A DNA stretch of 64,000 nt from Streptomyces sp. Ag109_O5-1 (lineage in GTDB: Bacteria; Actinomycetota; Actinomycetes; Streptomycetales; Streptomycetaceae). Position numbers and translations under genes: made by a program. This document shows, one piece after another, positions 52,880 through 61,008 of the stretch; positions within the stretch are counted from its first letter, which is position 1, and each line of letters opens with the position of its first letter. Under the pieces are notes generated by a model. The model was not told where the DNA came from. It ran no database searches and saw only the letters and a program-made list of their open reading frames with translations. The stretch lies in contig NZ_RKQF01000001.1 of the NCBI RefSeq assembly GCF_003814875.1, positions 8,866,001 through 8,930,000 of the forward strand. The letters are read 5' to 3'.

Positions 52880-54706
52880 TTACGGGCGGAAGCGCAGCAC
52901 CTGCGGGTCGTGGTCGCTGATCTGGTCGTGGAACTCCGAGTTGATGTGCACGCTGTCGTACTCGAAGTCGCAGCCGCGCCGGATCGCCGGGCTCACCAGG
53001 ATCTGGTCCAGGACCTGCTCGTTGCCCTGGTAGTCGTAGGTGTAGCGCTCGCTCCTGGGCAGCGACTGGATCGCCGACCACAGCTCGCCGTCACCCTGGA
53101 GGATCTTGGTGGTGTCGGAGAAGTCGAAGTCGTTCATGTCGCCGAGCGCGATGACCTCGGCGTTCTTCTGAACGTCCAGGATGTTCTTGACGAACGCGTT
53201 GACCAGCGTCGCCTGCGCGTGGCGCTGGATCTCCGAGCTGCGGGTCGGGGGCTGGTACTGCGCGGTCAGCCCCTGGTCGCCGCCCTTGGAGTTGAGGTGG
53301 TTGGCGATCACGAAGACCGTCTTGCCGTGGAAGACGAACTCGCCGGCCAGCGGCTTGCGGCTGCTCGTCCACGCGGCGTCGGACGGGGCGATACGGCCCG
53401 GGGAGGCCGTCAGCTGGGCCTTGCCGTGCACCTTGGTGACGCCCACCGCGGTGGTGGAGTCGCCGCCCGCGCGGTCCACGAAGGACACCCGCTCGGGGTT
53501 GAAGAGGAAGACCTGGCGGATGTTGCCGCCGGGCTCGCCGCCGTCCTGGTCGTTGACCGGGTTGATGGAACGCCAGTCGTACCTCGGGCCGCCGGCCGCG
53601 ACGATCGCGTCGATCAGCTTGTTGACGGTCACGCTCGCGTCGACCGTGCCGTCGTCCGTCGCGCCGTTGTTGTCCTGGATCTCCTCCAGGGACACGACGT
53701 CGGGCGACTGCAGGTTGTTCACGATCGCGGCCGCGTGCTTGTCGAACGTGGCGTCGGACGGGTCGAGGTTCTCGACGTTGTACGTGGCGACCGCGAGCTC
53801 GCTCCGCGACTGCTTCTTCGTCGTCTCGCGCTCCAGGCCGCCGCTCTTGAGGGTGCCGAGCCGGCTCGCGACGAGGGTGTAGCCGCCGTACTGGTTGTAG
53901 TCCATCGGGCCGGTCGTGGTGCCGGTCAGGGTGTCGCCGACGTTCGCCACCGGGAAGTCGGCGGTCGAACCGAGGGACTGGATCTGCAGACGGCCGGTGT
54001 TCTGGTCGTCGTAGGAGGCGTACAGCGAGCCGCCGCGGCGGGTGCGGTTCTCGTGCGGCTTCACCGTGACCCACAGCTCGCTGTAGGGGTCGGTGGCGGT
54101 GACCACACGAGTGTCGGCGACCTGGACGTTCATGCCCTCCAGGGACTCGTAGTAGTCCAGGGCGTACTTCGACGGCTGAAGGGCCAGGCCGTTGACCGAG
54201 CCGCTCGCGGCGGTGTCGCCCGCGGGGGAGTACTCGGCCGGCACCGACTTCGCGTCGATCACGACCGGCGCCGGGACCGCGTTGCCGGTGGAGACCGTGG
54301 TGATCGTCGGCTTGGTGATCTCGGTCAGCGACTGGTTGCCGGTGGAGGCACCGCCCGGGACGTACTCGGAGACCGTGCCGCTCACGGTGACGGAGTCGCC
54401 GACGGCGACCTTCGGGGTGGAGCTGGTGAAGACGAAGATGCCCTCGCTGGTGGCCGGGTTGTCGTCCGGCGTCGGATCCTGGAGCCAGAAACCTCTGGAG
54501 GAGCCGTAGGTGCGGGTGGCCGTGACGATGCCGGGGACGTCCGCCACCTTCTGGCCGGCGTACGGCGATACACGGGTGGTGCCCTGGATGTCGTGGATGC
54601 GCAGGCTGTCGGCCTGGGCGGGCGAGGTGAGGGCGACGGTGGAGGCCGCACTGCAGACGGCGGCGACGGTGAGCGCGGCGAGACGCGCGGAAGACCTGCT
54701 CGGCAA
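52880..54706 (-). CDS. Secreted endonuclease/exonuclease/phosphatase-family nuclease
   Basis: 608 residues from TTG 54706, which has GGAGGG 6 nt upstream; the 54-residue upstream extension is not signal-peptide-like. The signal peptide ends at SPAQA. An OB-like region (IHDIQGTTRVSPYAGQKVADVPGIVT, about residues 35-150) resembles the N-terminus of ExeM/NucH-type extracellular nucleases. The EEP catalytic domain starts at VATYNVENLD, with SLEEIQDNNG, NHLNSKGGD, ALGDMNDFD and the terminal SDHDPQVLRF His. Probable role: extracellular DNA degradation. Confidence 0.9.
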   Translation of the reverse strand: MPSRSSARLAALTVAAVCSAASTVALTSPAQADSLRIHDIQGTTRVSPYAGQKVADVPGIVTATRTYGSSRGFWLQDPTPDDNPATSEGIFVFTSSTPKVAVGDSVTVSGTVSEYVPGGASTGNQSLTEITKPTITTVSTGNAVPAPVVIDAKSVPAEYSPAGDTAASGSVNGLALQPSKYALDYYESLEGMNVQVADTRVVTATDPYSELWVTVKPHENRTRRGGSLYASYDDQNTGRLQIQSLGSTADFPVANVGDTLTGTTTGPMDYNQYGGYTLVASRLGTLKSGGLERETTKKQSRSELAVATYNVENLDPSDATFDKHAAAIVNNLQSPDVVSLEEIQDNNGATDDGTVDASVTVNKLIDAIVAAGGPRYDWRSINPVNDQDGGEPGGNIRQVFLFNPERVSFVDRAGGDSTTAVGVTKVHGKAQLTASPGRIAPSDAAWTSSRKPLAGEFVFHGKTVFVIANHLNSKGGDQGLTAQYQPPTRSSEIQRHAQATLVNAFVKNILDVQKNAEVIALGDMNDFDFSDTTKILQGDGELWSAIQSLPRSERYTYDYQGNEQVLDQILVSPAIRRGCDFEYDSVHINSEFHDQISDHDPQVLRFRP

Positions 54707-54996
54707 GGGAATCCCTCCGGGGACATGCAACGGTGCCGGGACGAGGGTGGCGTATGTGGAGCGTATGTATGGCGCGGGCATGACATCTGGATGTCTTGTG
54801 GACGACGCGGATGTGACACGCGTAGAAAGGGAGTGAACAGTTGTCCCCCCAGCTTCTACGCGCGTCAATCTCCTGCCTGCTCGGGGCAGTTGTCAAGGTT
54901 TCAGCCATGGACCGGACCCGGCGGGGAGATGAACCGGGCGGCATGGGTGGAAATCCGTCTAGGCTGAGCGGCTGAGTCGTACGGCCCCCAGGCGGT

Positions 54997-55039
54997 GGTC
55001 GTACGGTCGTCCGTACGGCGTCCATGTCGCCGTACGACC
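54997..55039. promoter_or_regulatory. Inverted repeats upstream of a hypothetical gene
   Basis: GGTCGTACGG (54997-55006) and CCGTACGACC (55030-55039) are exact reverse complements; a third CCGTACGG palindrome lies between them. The array ends 28 bp before the next start. Operator-like. Confidence 0.45.
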
Positions 55040-55066
55040 GCCCAGGCGTCCGAGGAGAACCAGCCG

Positions 55067-56497
55067 ATGTCAGACAGCGCCCCCCTGCCCCCGGTGCGGC
55101 TGCGTTCCGAAGCGGAGCTGGCGCTCGCCGCGCTGTCCACGCCATTGCTGTCCCGGGCCGCCCGGCTGGCCCGCTGGGCCGGCCCCGACACCCGCGTCGA
55201 CGCAGGCGGCGAACTGGTCGAGGAGCAGCTCCCGGCCGCCGCCGAGCTGCTCGGCCTCACCGGGGACGACTCGGCCGCATACGCCGACGAGGCCTGGCGG
55301 GTCGCCCTGGACGCCGGGCTCGTCGAGATCGCCGACGAGGAGACCGGGACCGTGGCCGCGGGGGAGGAGCTGACGCTGCTCACCGGGGGCTCCCCGCACG
55401 ACGTCCTCGCGGTCTGGCAGGCCGCGCTGGAGACCGTGATCGCCGACGCGAGCGTGCCCGACCTGGACGGAATTGTCGACGCGCTGGACGAGGGCGGAGA
55501 GGTCGATTTCTCGTCACTCGGCTGGGACCCCGAAGCGGAGGCGGACTTCCTCGACGGCGTCCTCGGCAACCTGTATCTGCTGGCGGTGAGCGAGGGCGGC
55601 CCCGGCGCGGCTCCGGTGCCGCTGCCCGCGCTCGCCGCGTCGATGATCGTGCCCAGTGACATGGGGGAGCCGACCAACGACGTTCTCGAACAGGTCTCCG
55701 ACGCGATGATGCGGCTCGACGACCAGTTCCGGGCGCTGGAGCCGATCGGACTGGTCGAGTACCAGCCGGTCGACGAGGCGCTCATGGGCGACGCGGAGGA
55801 GGAGCCGGCGGCGGGGCCGGTCGGCGAGGCCGATGTCGCCCGGTACGGCATGGTGCGGCTCACCCCGCTCGGCGCGTACGGACTGCGGGCGCGACTGCTG
55901 GAGGCGGGCTTCGAGGCGCCGGCGGTGGGAGAGCTCGCCGACAAGGGCGCGGACGCGCTGCTCGACGGGACGTCCGGGTTCCCGCAGGGCGCCGCGCAGG
56001 CCGAGACCGAGCAGTGGCTGGCACGTCGCGAACCGCTGCCCGCGGCGCGGGAGCTGCTCGCCGCGGCGCGCGGGGAGGACGCCGGCGCGCCACTGCGCCG
56101 GCTCCGCTGCCAGCAGGCGCTGTCCCTGGTCGGCCCCGAGGCCGAACCGGCGCTCCGCGAGGTCCTCGACGACCCCGAACTGGGCGGTCTGGCCAGGGTG
56201 TGGCTGACCGAGGGCGGCGCCGTGGACGTGCCGGCGCCCTCCCAGGACATGATCTTCTGGCTGACCATCGACACGGTCGCCGCGCAGCTGGCCGCCGAAG
56301 GCAACTCCGTGGAACTCCAGGCCCTGGTGGAGGGGTTGGCCCGGCAGCACGCCGGGTTCTTCGCCGAGGCATGGCGGGTGGACCACCCGGACACGGCCGA
56401 TGTCCTGGAGGCGATGGGCCGCCTGCACCCGGACAAGAAGGTGGCGAAGGAGGCCAGGAAGGCGGCCTTCAAGGCGCGCTCGCAGCACGGGGGTTAG
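55067..56497 (+). CDS. Hypothetical protein
   Basis: 476 residues from ATG 55067 (GAGGAGA 9-15 nt upstream). Soluble, strongly acidic and Ala/Leu/Glu-rich, mostly helical. It lacks a signal peptide and recognisable catalytic motifs. A winged-helix-like pattern may recur (ARYGMVRLTPLGAYGLRARLLEAGF, shown here only as a position near 280-300), and the C-terminus is Lys-rich (HPDKKVAKEARKAAFKAR). No function assigned. Confidence 0.75.
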   Translation: MSDSAPLPPVRLRSEAELALAALSTPLLSRAARLARWAGPDTRVDAGGELVEEQLPAAAELLGLTGDDSAAYADEAWRVALDAGLVEIADEETGTVAAGEELTLLTGGSPHDVLAVWQAALETVIADASVPDLDGIVDALDEGGEVDFSSLGWDPEAEADFLDGVLGNLYLLAVSEGGPGAAPVPLPALAASMIVPSDMGEPTNDVLEQVSDAMMRLDDQFRALEPIGLVEYQPVDEALMGDAEEEPAAGPVGEADVARYGMVRLTPLGAYGLRARLLEAGFEAPAVGELADKGADALLDGTSGFPQGAAQAETEQWLARREPLPAARELLAAARGEDAGAPLRRLRCQQALSLVGPEAEPALREVLDDPELGGLARVWLTEGGAVDVPAPSQDMIFWLTIDTVAAQLAAEGNSVELQALVEGLARQHAGFFAEAWRVDHPDTADVLEAMGRLHPDKKVAKEARKAAFKARSQHGG

Positions 56498-56618
56498 CGG
56501 CGCGCAGGCCCCGTCGGCAGAACGCCGCCCTCCGTGGGGTGTTCTTGGGCGGGGCTTTTGGCTGTCGTGGGGCGGTGCATACGGATTCATGGAACTGGTG
56601 AATCCGAAGTCGCCCGTT

Positions 56619-56640
56619 GTTCAACCGGTGTTCAGGGACG
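56619..56640 (+). promoter_or_regulatory. PHO box upstream of phoX
   Basis: Two 11-bp direct-repeat units, GTTCAACCGGT and GTTCAGGGACG, 70 bp before the phoX start. Streptomyces PhoP boxes are 11-nt direct repeats beginning GTTCA; a weaker unit may lie at 56597. Supports induction under phosphate starvation. Confidence 0.7.
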
Positions 56641-56709
56641 GCCGGGAACGTGTGCGCCGGATCGAGGCCCGCCACCCTCCACGGCACTCCCACCGTCACA
56701 GGAGACACC

Positions 56710-58182
56710 ATGTCGCTCACCCGCAGGGATTTCGCCGGCAGAACCGCGATCACCGGCGCCGGTGTCGCGCTGGCGGGCAGCGTCGGCGCCCTTGCCACCG
56801 CCCCGAACGCCCTCGCCGCCACCGAGTCCGCCGCCACCGGGTCCGCCGCCACCGGGTCCGACGAGGCCGGGCGGGCCGACGCGCACGGCGGTGTCGGCTA
56901 CGGACCGCTGATCGCCGACCCCGACGGCATCCTCGCGCTCCCCGCCCACTTCAGGTACGAGATCATCACCTACAGCGGGAAGACCCGGCTGGAGTCGGGC
57001 GAGTTCACCCCCTCCAACCACGACGGCACCGCCACCTTCGACGGCCCGCGCGGCGCCACCCTCCTCGTCAACAACCACGAACTGAAGGGCCCGCGCGCCG
57101 ACTGGGCCCACCCCGTGCCGCTCACCGAGGGCCTCGTCTACGACCCCGCCGCCGCCGGTGGCTGCACGGTCGTCGAGGTCCGCCCCGGCGGCCATGTCGC
57201 GGAGTGGGTCGGCATCGCCGGCACCTCCACCAACTGCGCGGGCGGCCACACCCCTTGGGACACCTGGCTGACCTGCGAGGAGACCGAGGACAAGGCCGGG
57301 GCCAACGGCATGACCAAGGACCACGGCTATGTCTTCGAGGTCGACCCCGAGGACCGCCGGGCCAACCGCGACCCCAAGCCGGTCAAGGCGCTCGGCCGGT
57401 ACGCCCACGAGGCCGTCGTCGTCGACCCCAAGCGCGGCCACCTCTACCTCACCGAGGACGCCTCCGGCCCCAACGGCCTGCTCTACCGCTGGACCCCGCC
57501 GACGGGCTTCCACCACGGCCGCGGCCGGCTGCGCACCCTCGCCGACGACGCCGGCGTGCTCCAGGCCTTCAAGTGCTTCGACTCCGGCGGCCAGTTCGTC
57601 GACGACCTCTCCCGTGCCACGAAGACCGGCACGGTCTACGGGGTCGACTGGGTGGACGTCCCCGACCGCGACGCGAGGACCACCTCCGTCCGCAAGCAGT
57701 TCGGCACCGGCCAGGTCACCCGCGCCCGCAAGCTGGAGGGCATGTGGTGGGGCGACGGCGGCGCTTACATCGTCTCCTCCTATGCCCGCGGGGAGAGCCC
57801 GGTCCAGCACGACGGCGCCGTCTGGTTCTACGACCCGAAGCGCCGCACCCTCACCCTGAAGGTCCTCATCGGCGTCAACCCGGACCCGTCGGTGGAAGGC
57901 AACTTCGACGGCCCCGACAACATCACCGTCTCCCCGTACGGCGGTCTGGTCATCGCCGAGGACGGCGAGGGCCTCCAGCACCTGTTCGGCGCCACCGACA
58001 CCGGCCGTACCTACCCCATCGCCCGCAACGAACTGAACATCGGGACCGAAGACGAGCCGGAGTACAGCGAGTTCACCGGCGTCACCTTCTCGCCCGACGG
58101 CCGGACCCTGTACGCCAACATCCAGACCCCGGGCATCATGCTCGCCATCACCGGGCCCTGGAAGCGCCAGAAGCGCTGCTGA
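56710..58182 (+). CDS. phoX: PhoX-type alkaline phosphatase, Tat-exported
   Basis: 490 residues from ATG 56710 (AGGAG about 8 nt upstream). Tat signal SLTRRDFAGRTAITGAGVALAG, shown here only as residues 2-23, with the RR pair at 5-6. The DUF839/PhoX propeller carries NNHELKGP, CGG-like NCAGGHTPWDTWLTCEE (metal-site region), GRYAHEAVVVDP and EDASGPNGLLYRW. PhoX enzymes use calcium and iron cofactors to release phosphate from phosphoesters outside the cell. The PHO box upstream fits this role. The frame extends upstream to 56617, but the Tat signal fixes the start. Confidence 0.9.
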   Translation: MSLTRRDFAGRTAITGAGVALAGSVGALATAPNALAATESAATGSAATGSDEAGRADAHGGVGYGPLIADPDGILALPAHFRYEIITYSGKTRLESGEFTPSNHDGTATFDGPRGATLLVNNHELKGPRADWAHPVPLTEGLVYDPAAAGGCTVVEVRPGGHVAEWVGIAGTSTNCAGGHTPWDTWLTCEETEDKAGANGMTKDHGYVFEVDPEDRRANRDPKPVKALGRYAHEAVVVDPKRGHLYLTEDASGPNGLLYRWTPPTGFHHGRGRLRTLADDAGVLQAFKCFDSGGQFVDDLSRATKTGTVYGVDWVDVPDRDARTTSVRKQFGTGQVTRARKLEGMWWGDGGAYIVSSYARGESPVQHDGAVWFYDPKRRTLTLKVLIGVNPDPSVEGNFDGPDNITVSPYGGLVIAEDGEGLQHLFGATDTGRTYPIARNELNIGTEDEPEYSEFTGVTFSPDGRTLYANIQTPGIMLAITGPWKRQKRC

Positions 58183-58230
58183 GCTTAATTCGTTCGCTCG
58201 ATTCGCGGCCGTCCTCCTAAAGTGATGCAC

Positions 58231-58368
58231 GTCCAGGTGCGAAGGCAGGACCTACTTCCACTCTTAATGGGGCGGCCGCGGGTTCGAGTCCCGCCACCGG
58301 TACAACGTGCCGGTGTAGCTCAGGGGTTAGAGCACCTATGTCGGTTCCGCCGACTTCGATCTCTGGAC
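58231..58368 (+). ncRNA. Y-RNA-like element 1 with a permuted tRNA-like module
   Basis: Outer strands pair as GTCCA/TGGAC (58231-58235 with 58364-58368), an internal loop, then CGAAG/CTTCG (58240-58244 with 58354-58358), the bulged helix expected for Ro binding. Inside is a tRNA-like module in permuted order. First a T-arm GCGGG-TTCGAGT-CCCGC (58278-58294), then an 8-bp acceptor-like stem CACCGGTA/TGCCGGTG closed by a 5-nt loop (58295-58315). TA and a D-arm GCTC-AGGGGTTA-GAGC follow (58318-58333). There is no CCA end and no anticodon arm in normal order, so it is not a tRNA gene. Confidence 0.65.
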
Positions 58369-58433
58369 ACCGAAAACTTCATGCACCTCCCGGTGCGTGT
58401 GCTCTTGAACTCGGGAGGCGCAGCTCATGGTGG

Positions 58434-58580
58434 GTGTCCGGTGCGCAGGCAGCGGTTACTTCAGGTCTTGGTCCCCGACAGGGGGTGCGGGTTCGAATCC
58501 CGCCATCGGCCCAGGCCGGTGTGGCGGAATGGCAGACGCGCCAGGTTATGGTCCCGTCGCCGATCCCTGAACTCGGACAT
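58434..58580 (+). ncRNA. Y-RNA-like element 2 with a leucine-tRNA-like permuted module
   Basis: Outer pairing GTGTCCG/CGGACAT (58434-58440 with 58574-58580) and TTCAGG/CCTGAA (58460-58465 with 58566-58571). T-arm GCGGG-TTCGAAT-CCCGC (58487-58503), acceptor-like stem CATCGGC/GCCGGTG capped by the tetraloop CCAG (58504-58521), then TG and a D-arm GCG...CGC (58524-58539) very like tRNA-Leu (TGGCGGAATGGCAGACGCGC). Its 5' strand aligns with element 1 (GTCC..GGTGCG.AGGCAG), so the two are diverged tandem copies. It ends 53 bp before rsr. Confidence 0.65.
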
Positions 58581-58633
58581 CCTCCTTCTGTTGCGCCTCC
58601 TCCGAAACTCCAATGAATTCGGGGGAATTCACC

Positions 58634-60217
58634 ATGGCGCGATTCAACACCAAGGCGGCCCGGGCGCAGCCCACTTCCCGTGTCACGTCGACGGGACGGG
58701 TGCTCCGTACCTACCAGGGCGGCCGCGGCCGGGAGCGGGACGCGCGTTCCGAGCTCTTCCTGCTCGCGATCTCCAACTTCGTCTCGCAGCAGACCTTCTA
58801 CGAGTCCGGTGCCGACCGCGACGACCGGTTCGCGGGGCTCGTGCGCGAGCTCGCCGTCACCGACCCGGACTGGACGGCCGGCCTGCTCGGCTGGCTGCGC
58901 GGCGAGGGCAACATGCGGACCGCGTCGCTCGTCGGCGCCGCTGAGTACGTGCACGCCCGCCTGGCGGTGGGCGCCACCGGCGGACCGTCGAACCGGCAGG
59001 TCGTCGCCTCCGTGCTGCAGCGGCCCGACGAGCCCGGCGAGCTGCTCGCCTACTGGACCGCCACCTACGGCCGCGCCGTCCCCAAGCCCGTCAAGCGCGG
59101 GACCGCGGACGCCGTACGGCGGCTCTACCACGGCAGGTCGCTGCTCAAGTACGACACCGCGTCCAAGGGCTACCGGTTCGGCGACATCCTCAACCTGGTG
59201 CACGCGGCGCCGGACCCGGACAAGCCGTGGCAGGGCGAGCTGTTCCGGTACGCGCTGGACCGGCGGCACAACCCGGACACTGCCGTACCGCCCGGGTCGA
59301 GCCCGGTGCTCGCCGCGCACCGCGAGCTGATGGGACTGCCCGTCGAGCGGCGGCGCGCGGTCGTCACCGCGCCCGGCGGCGCCGAGCGGCTCGCCGCGGC
59401 GGGACTGACCTGGGAGGCGCTGGCCGGCTGGCTCCAGGGGCCGATGGACAAGGCGGCCTGGGAGGCCGTGATCCCCTCCATGGGGACCATGGCGCTCGTC
59501 CGCAACCTGCGGAACTTCGACGAGGCCGGAGTCTCGGACGAGGTCGCCGCCGAGGTCGCGGCCCGGATCAGCGACCCCGCGGAGGTGGCGCGGTCGCGGC
59601 AGTTCCCCTTCCGCTACCTCGCCGCGTACCGGCACGCGCCGTCGCTGCGCTGGTCCTACCCGCTGGAGCGGGCGCTCGGCCACTCGCTGGCCAACGTGCC
59701 CGCGCTGCCGGGCCGGACCCTGGTGCTCGTCGACCGTTCCGGCTCGATGTTCTACTCGCCGCTGTCGGAGCGCTCGCAGCTCAACCGGGCCGACGCGGCG
59801 GCGATCTTCGGCACCGCGCTCGCGCTGCGGGCGGCGGACGCGGACCTCGTCGAGTTCGGCACGACGAACAAGCGGCTGGACTTCGACCGGGCCGAGTCGG
59901 TGCTGAAGATCCTCGGCCGCTTCGGCGACCTGGGCGGCACCGACACCACCTCGGCGATCCGCGCCCACTACCGGGGACAGGACCGGGTGCTGATCGTCAC
60001 CGACGAGCAGTACACGTACAACCGGCACGGCGACCCGACCCAGCAGGTCCCGGCGCACATCCCGGTCTACACCTGGAACCTGGCCGGCTACCGGGCGGGC
60101 CACGGCCCGTCGGGCAAGGCCAACCGGCACACCTTCGGCGGCCTCACCGACGCGGCCTTCCGCATGGTGCCGCTGCTGGAGGCGGCCCGGCACGCCGACT
60201 GGCCGTGGGCGGCCTGA
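58634..60217 (+). CDS. rsr: Rsr, bacterial Ro60 orthologue (TROVE domain protein)
   Basis: 527 residues from ATG 58634, chosen because GGGGGA lies 7 nt upstream (ATG 58613 has no such site). The N-terminal TROVE/HEAT ring is seen from RNTK-like RFNTKAARAQPTS to about residue 345, with ELFLLAISNFVSQQTFYESG and GRAVPKPVKRG. The C-terminal von Willebrand A-like domain has a full MIDAS: LVDRSGSM (D367, S369, S371), GGTDTTSAI and IVTDEQY. Ro proteins bind Y RNAs and misfolded RNAs and tether exonucleases such as PNPase. Two Y-RNA-like elements directly upstream are its probable ligands. A perfect terminator follows. Confidence 0.93.
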   Translation: MARFNTKAARAQPTSRVTSTGRVLRTYQGGRGRERDARSELFLLAISNFVSQQTFYESGADRDDRFAGLVRELAVTDPDWTAGLLGWLRGEGNMRTASLVGAAEYVHARLAVGATGGPSNRQVVASVLQRPDEPGELLAYWTATYGRAVPKPVKRGTADAVRRLYHGRSLLKYDTASKGYRFGDILNLVHAAPDPDKPWQGELFRYALDRRHNPDTAVPPGSSPVLAAHRELMGLPVERRRAVVTAPGGAERLAAAGLTWEALAGWLQGPMDKAAWEAVIPSMGTMALVRNLRNFDEAGVSDEVAAEVAARISDPAEVARSRQFPFRYLAAYRHAPSLRWSYPLERALGHSLANVPALPGRTLVLVDRSGSMFYSPLSERSQLNRADAAAIFGTALALRAADADLVEFGTTNKRLDFDRAESVLKILGRFGDLGGTDTTSAIRAHYRGQDRVLIVTDEQYTYNRHGDPTQQVPAHIPVYTWNLAGYRAGHGPSGKANRHTFGGLTDAAFRMVPLLEAARHADWPWAA

Positions 60218-60240
60218 CCGGCCGACCGCCGGCTCTGAAC

Positions 60241-60273
60241 GTGACCCGCACCTTCACGGGGGGTGCGGGTCAC
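60241..60273 (+). terminator. Terminator of rsr
   Basis: Perfect 12-bp stem GTGACCCGCACC / GGTGCGGGTCAC with a 9-nt loop, 23 bp after the rsr stop. No T-tract. Confidence 0.85.
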
Positions 60274-60329
60274 ACCCATGCCCGCCGCACTCTTGTCCTC
60301 GTCCCCACTGATATCTAACATTTCAGTTC

Positions 60330-60986
60330 ATGGAGGCCCTGCGACCCCTGCCCCGCACCCTGCTCCGGGACCGCGCGTACACCGCGATCCGGGACGCGAT
60401 CGTCACCGGGGAGATCGAACCCGGTGCGGTGGTGCGCGACGCCGAGTTCGCGGAGCGGCTCGGGCTGTCCCGGGCGCCGGTGCGGGAGGCGTTCGCCCGG
60501 CTCGTCGACGAGGGGCTCCTGGAGAGCAAGCCGCAGAGCTACACCCGGGTCACCCCGGTCGTGGCCGCCGACGTACGGGACGCGGCGGCCGTGGTCGGCG
60601 CCATGCACGAGTTGGCCACCCGGGCCGCCGTACCCCGGCTGCAGGACGCCGACCTGGCGGGGATGCGCACGGCCAACGACCGGTTCGCCGCCGCCGTACG
60701 CGCCGGCGACGTGGACGAGGCCCTGCGCGCCGACGACGAACTGCACGACGTGCTGGTCCGGGCGAGCGGCAACCGCGCGGCCGCCGCCACCGTCGCCCGC
60801 TACACCCCGCTCATCCGCCGCCTGGAGCGCCGCCGCTTCGGCGAGGGCGGCTCCTGCCGCTCGGCAGGTCTGCACGAGCGGCTCATCGAGGCCTGCGCGG
60901 CCGGTGACACGGAGGCAGCGGTCCGGGTCACGGCCGACATCTGGAACACCCTCGCAGAACTGGCCGACGACGACACCACCGACTGA
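60330..60986 (+). CDS. GntR/FCD-family regulator
   Basis: 218 residues. N-terminal GntR winged helix (LRDRAYTAIRDAIVTGEIEPGAVV...LGLSRAPVREAFARLVDEGLLE, residues 12-70) and a C-terminal helical FCD effector domain with metal-type His residues (ELHDVL, LHERLI). TAACAT (60316-60321) ends 8 nt before the ATG and no Shine-Dalgarno is present, so the mRNA may be leaderless. It lies 22 bp upstream of the ACC deaminase gene on the same strand, so it probably controls that gene. Confidence 0.9.
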   Translation: MEALRPLPRTLLRDRAYTAIRDAIVTGEIEPGAVVRDAEFAERLGLSRAPVREAFARLVDEGLLESKPQSYTRVTPVVAADVRDAAAVVGAMHELATRAAVPRLQDADLAGMRTANDRFAAAVRAGDVDEALRADDELHDVLVRASGNRAAAATVARYTPLIRRLERRRFGEGGSCRSAGLHERLIEACAAGDTEAAVRVTADIWNTLAELADDDTTD

Positions 60987-61008
60987 ACCGCTCCTCCAGG
61001 AGGCCCCC

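Larger units (their letters stand above)
58183..58633. other. Non-coding region holding two Y-RNA-like elements
   Basis: 451 bp between phoX and rsr with no protein gene. It holds the two elements at 58231-58368 and 58434-58580. Between them is a short hairpin GCACC-tccc-GGTGC (58383-58396). TAAAGT (58218-58223) could be the -10 box of the first element, with a start near 58231; I see no convincing -35. Confidence 0.6.

Noticed and set aside
58278..58550. Ordinary tRNA genes at the T-arm and D-arm matches
   Set aside because: In both places the T-arm precedes the D-arm and the acceptor-like stem is closed by a 4-5 nt loop. No anticodon arm lies between D-arm and T-arm in the normal order, so no linear tRNA can fold.
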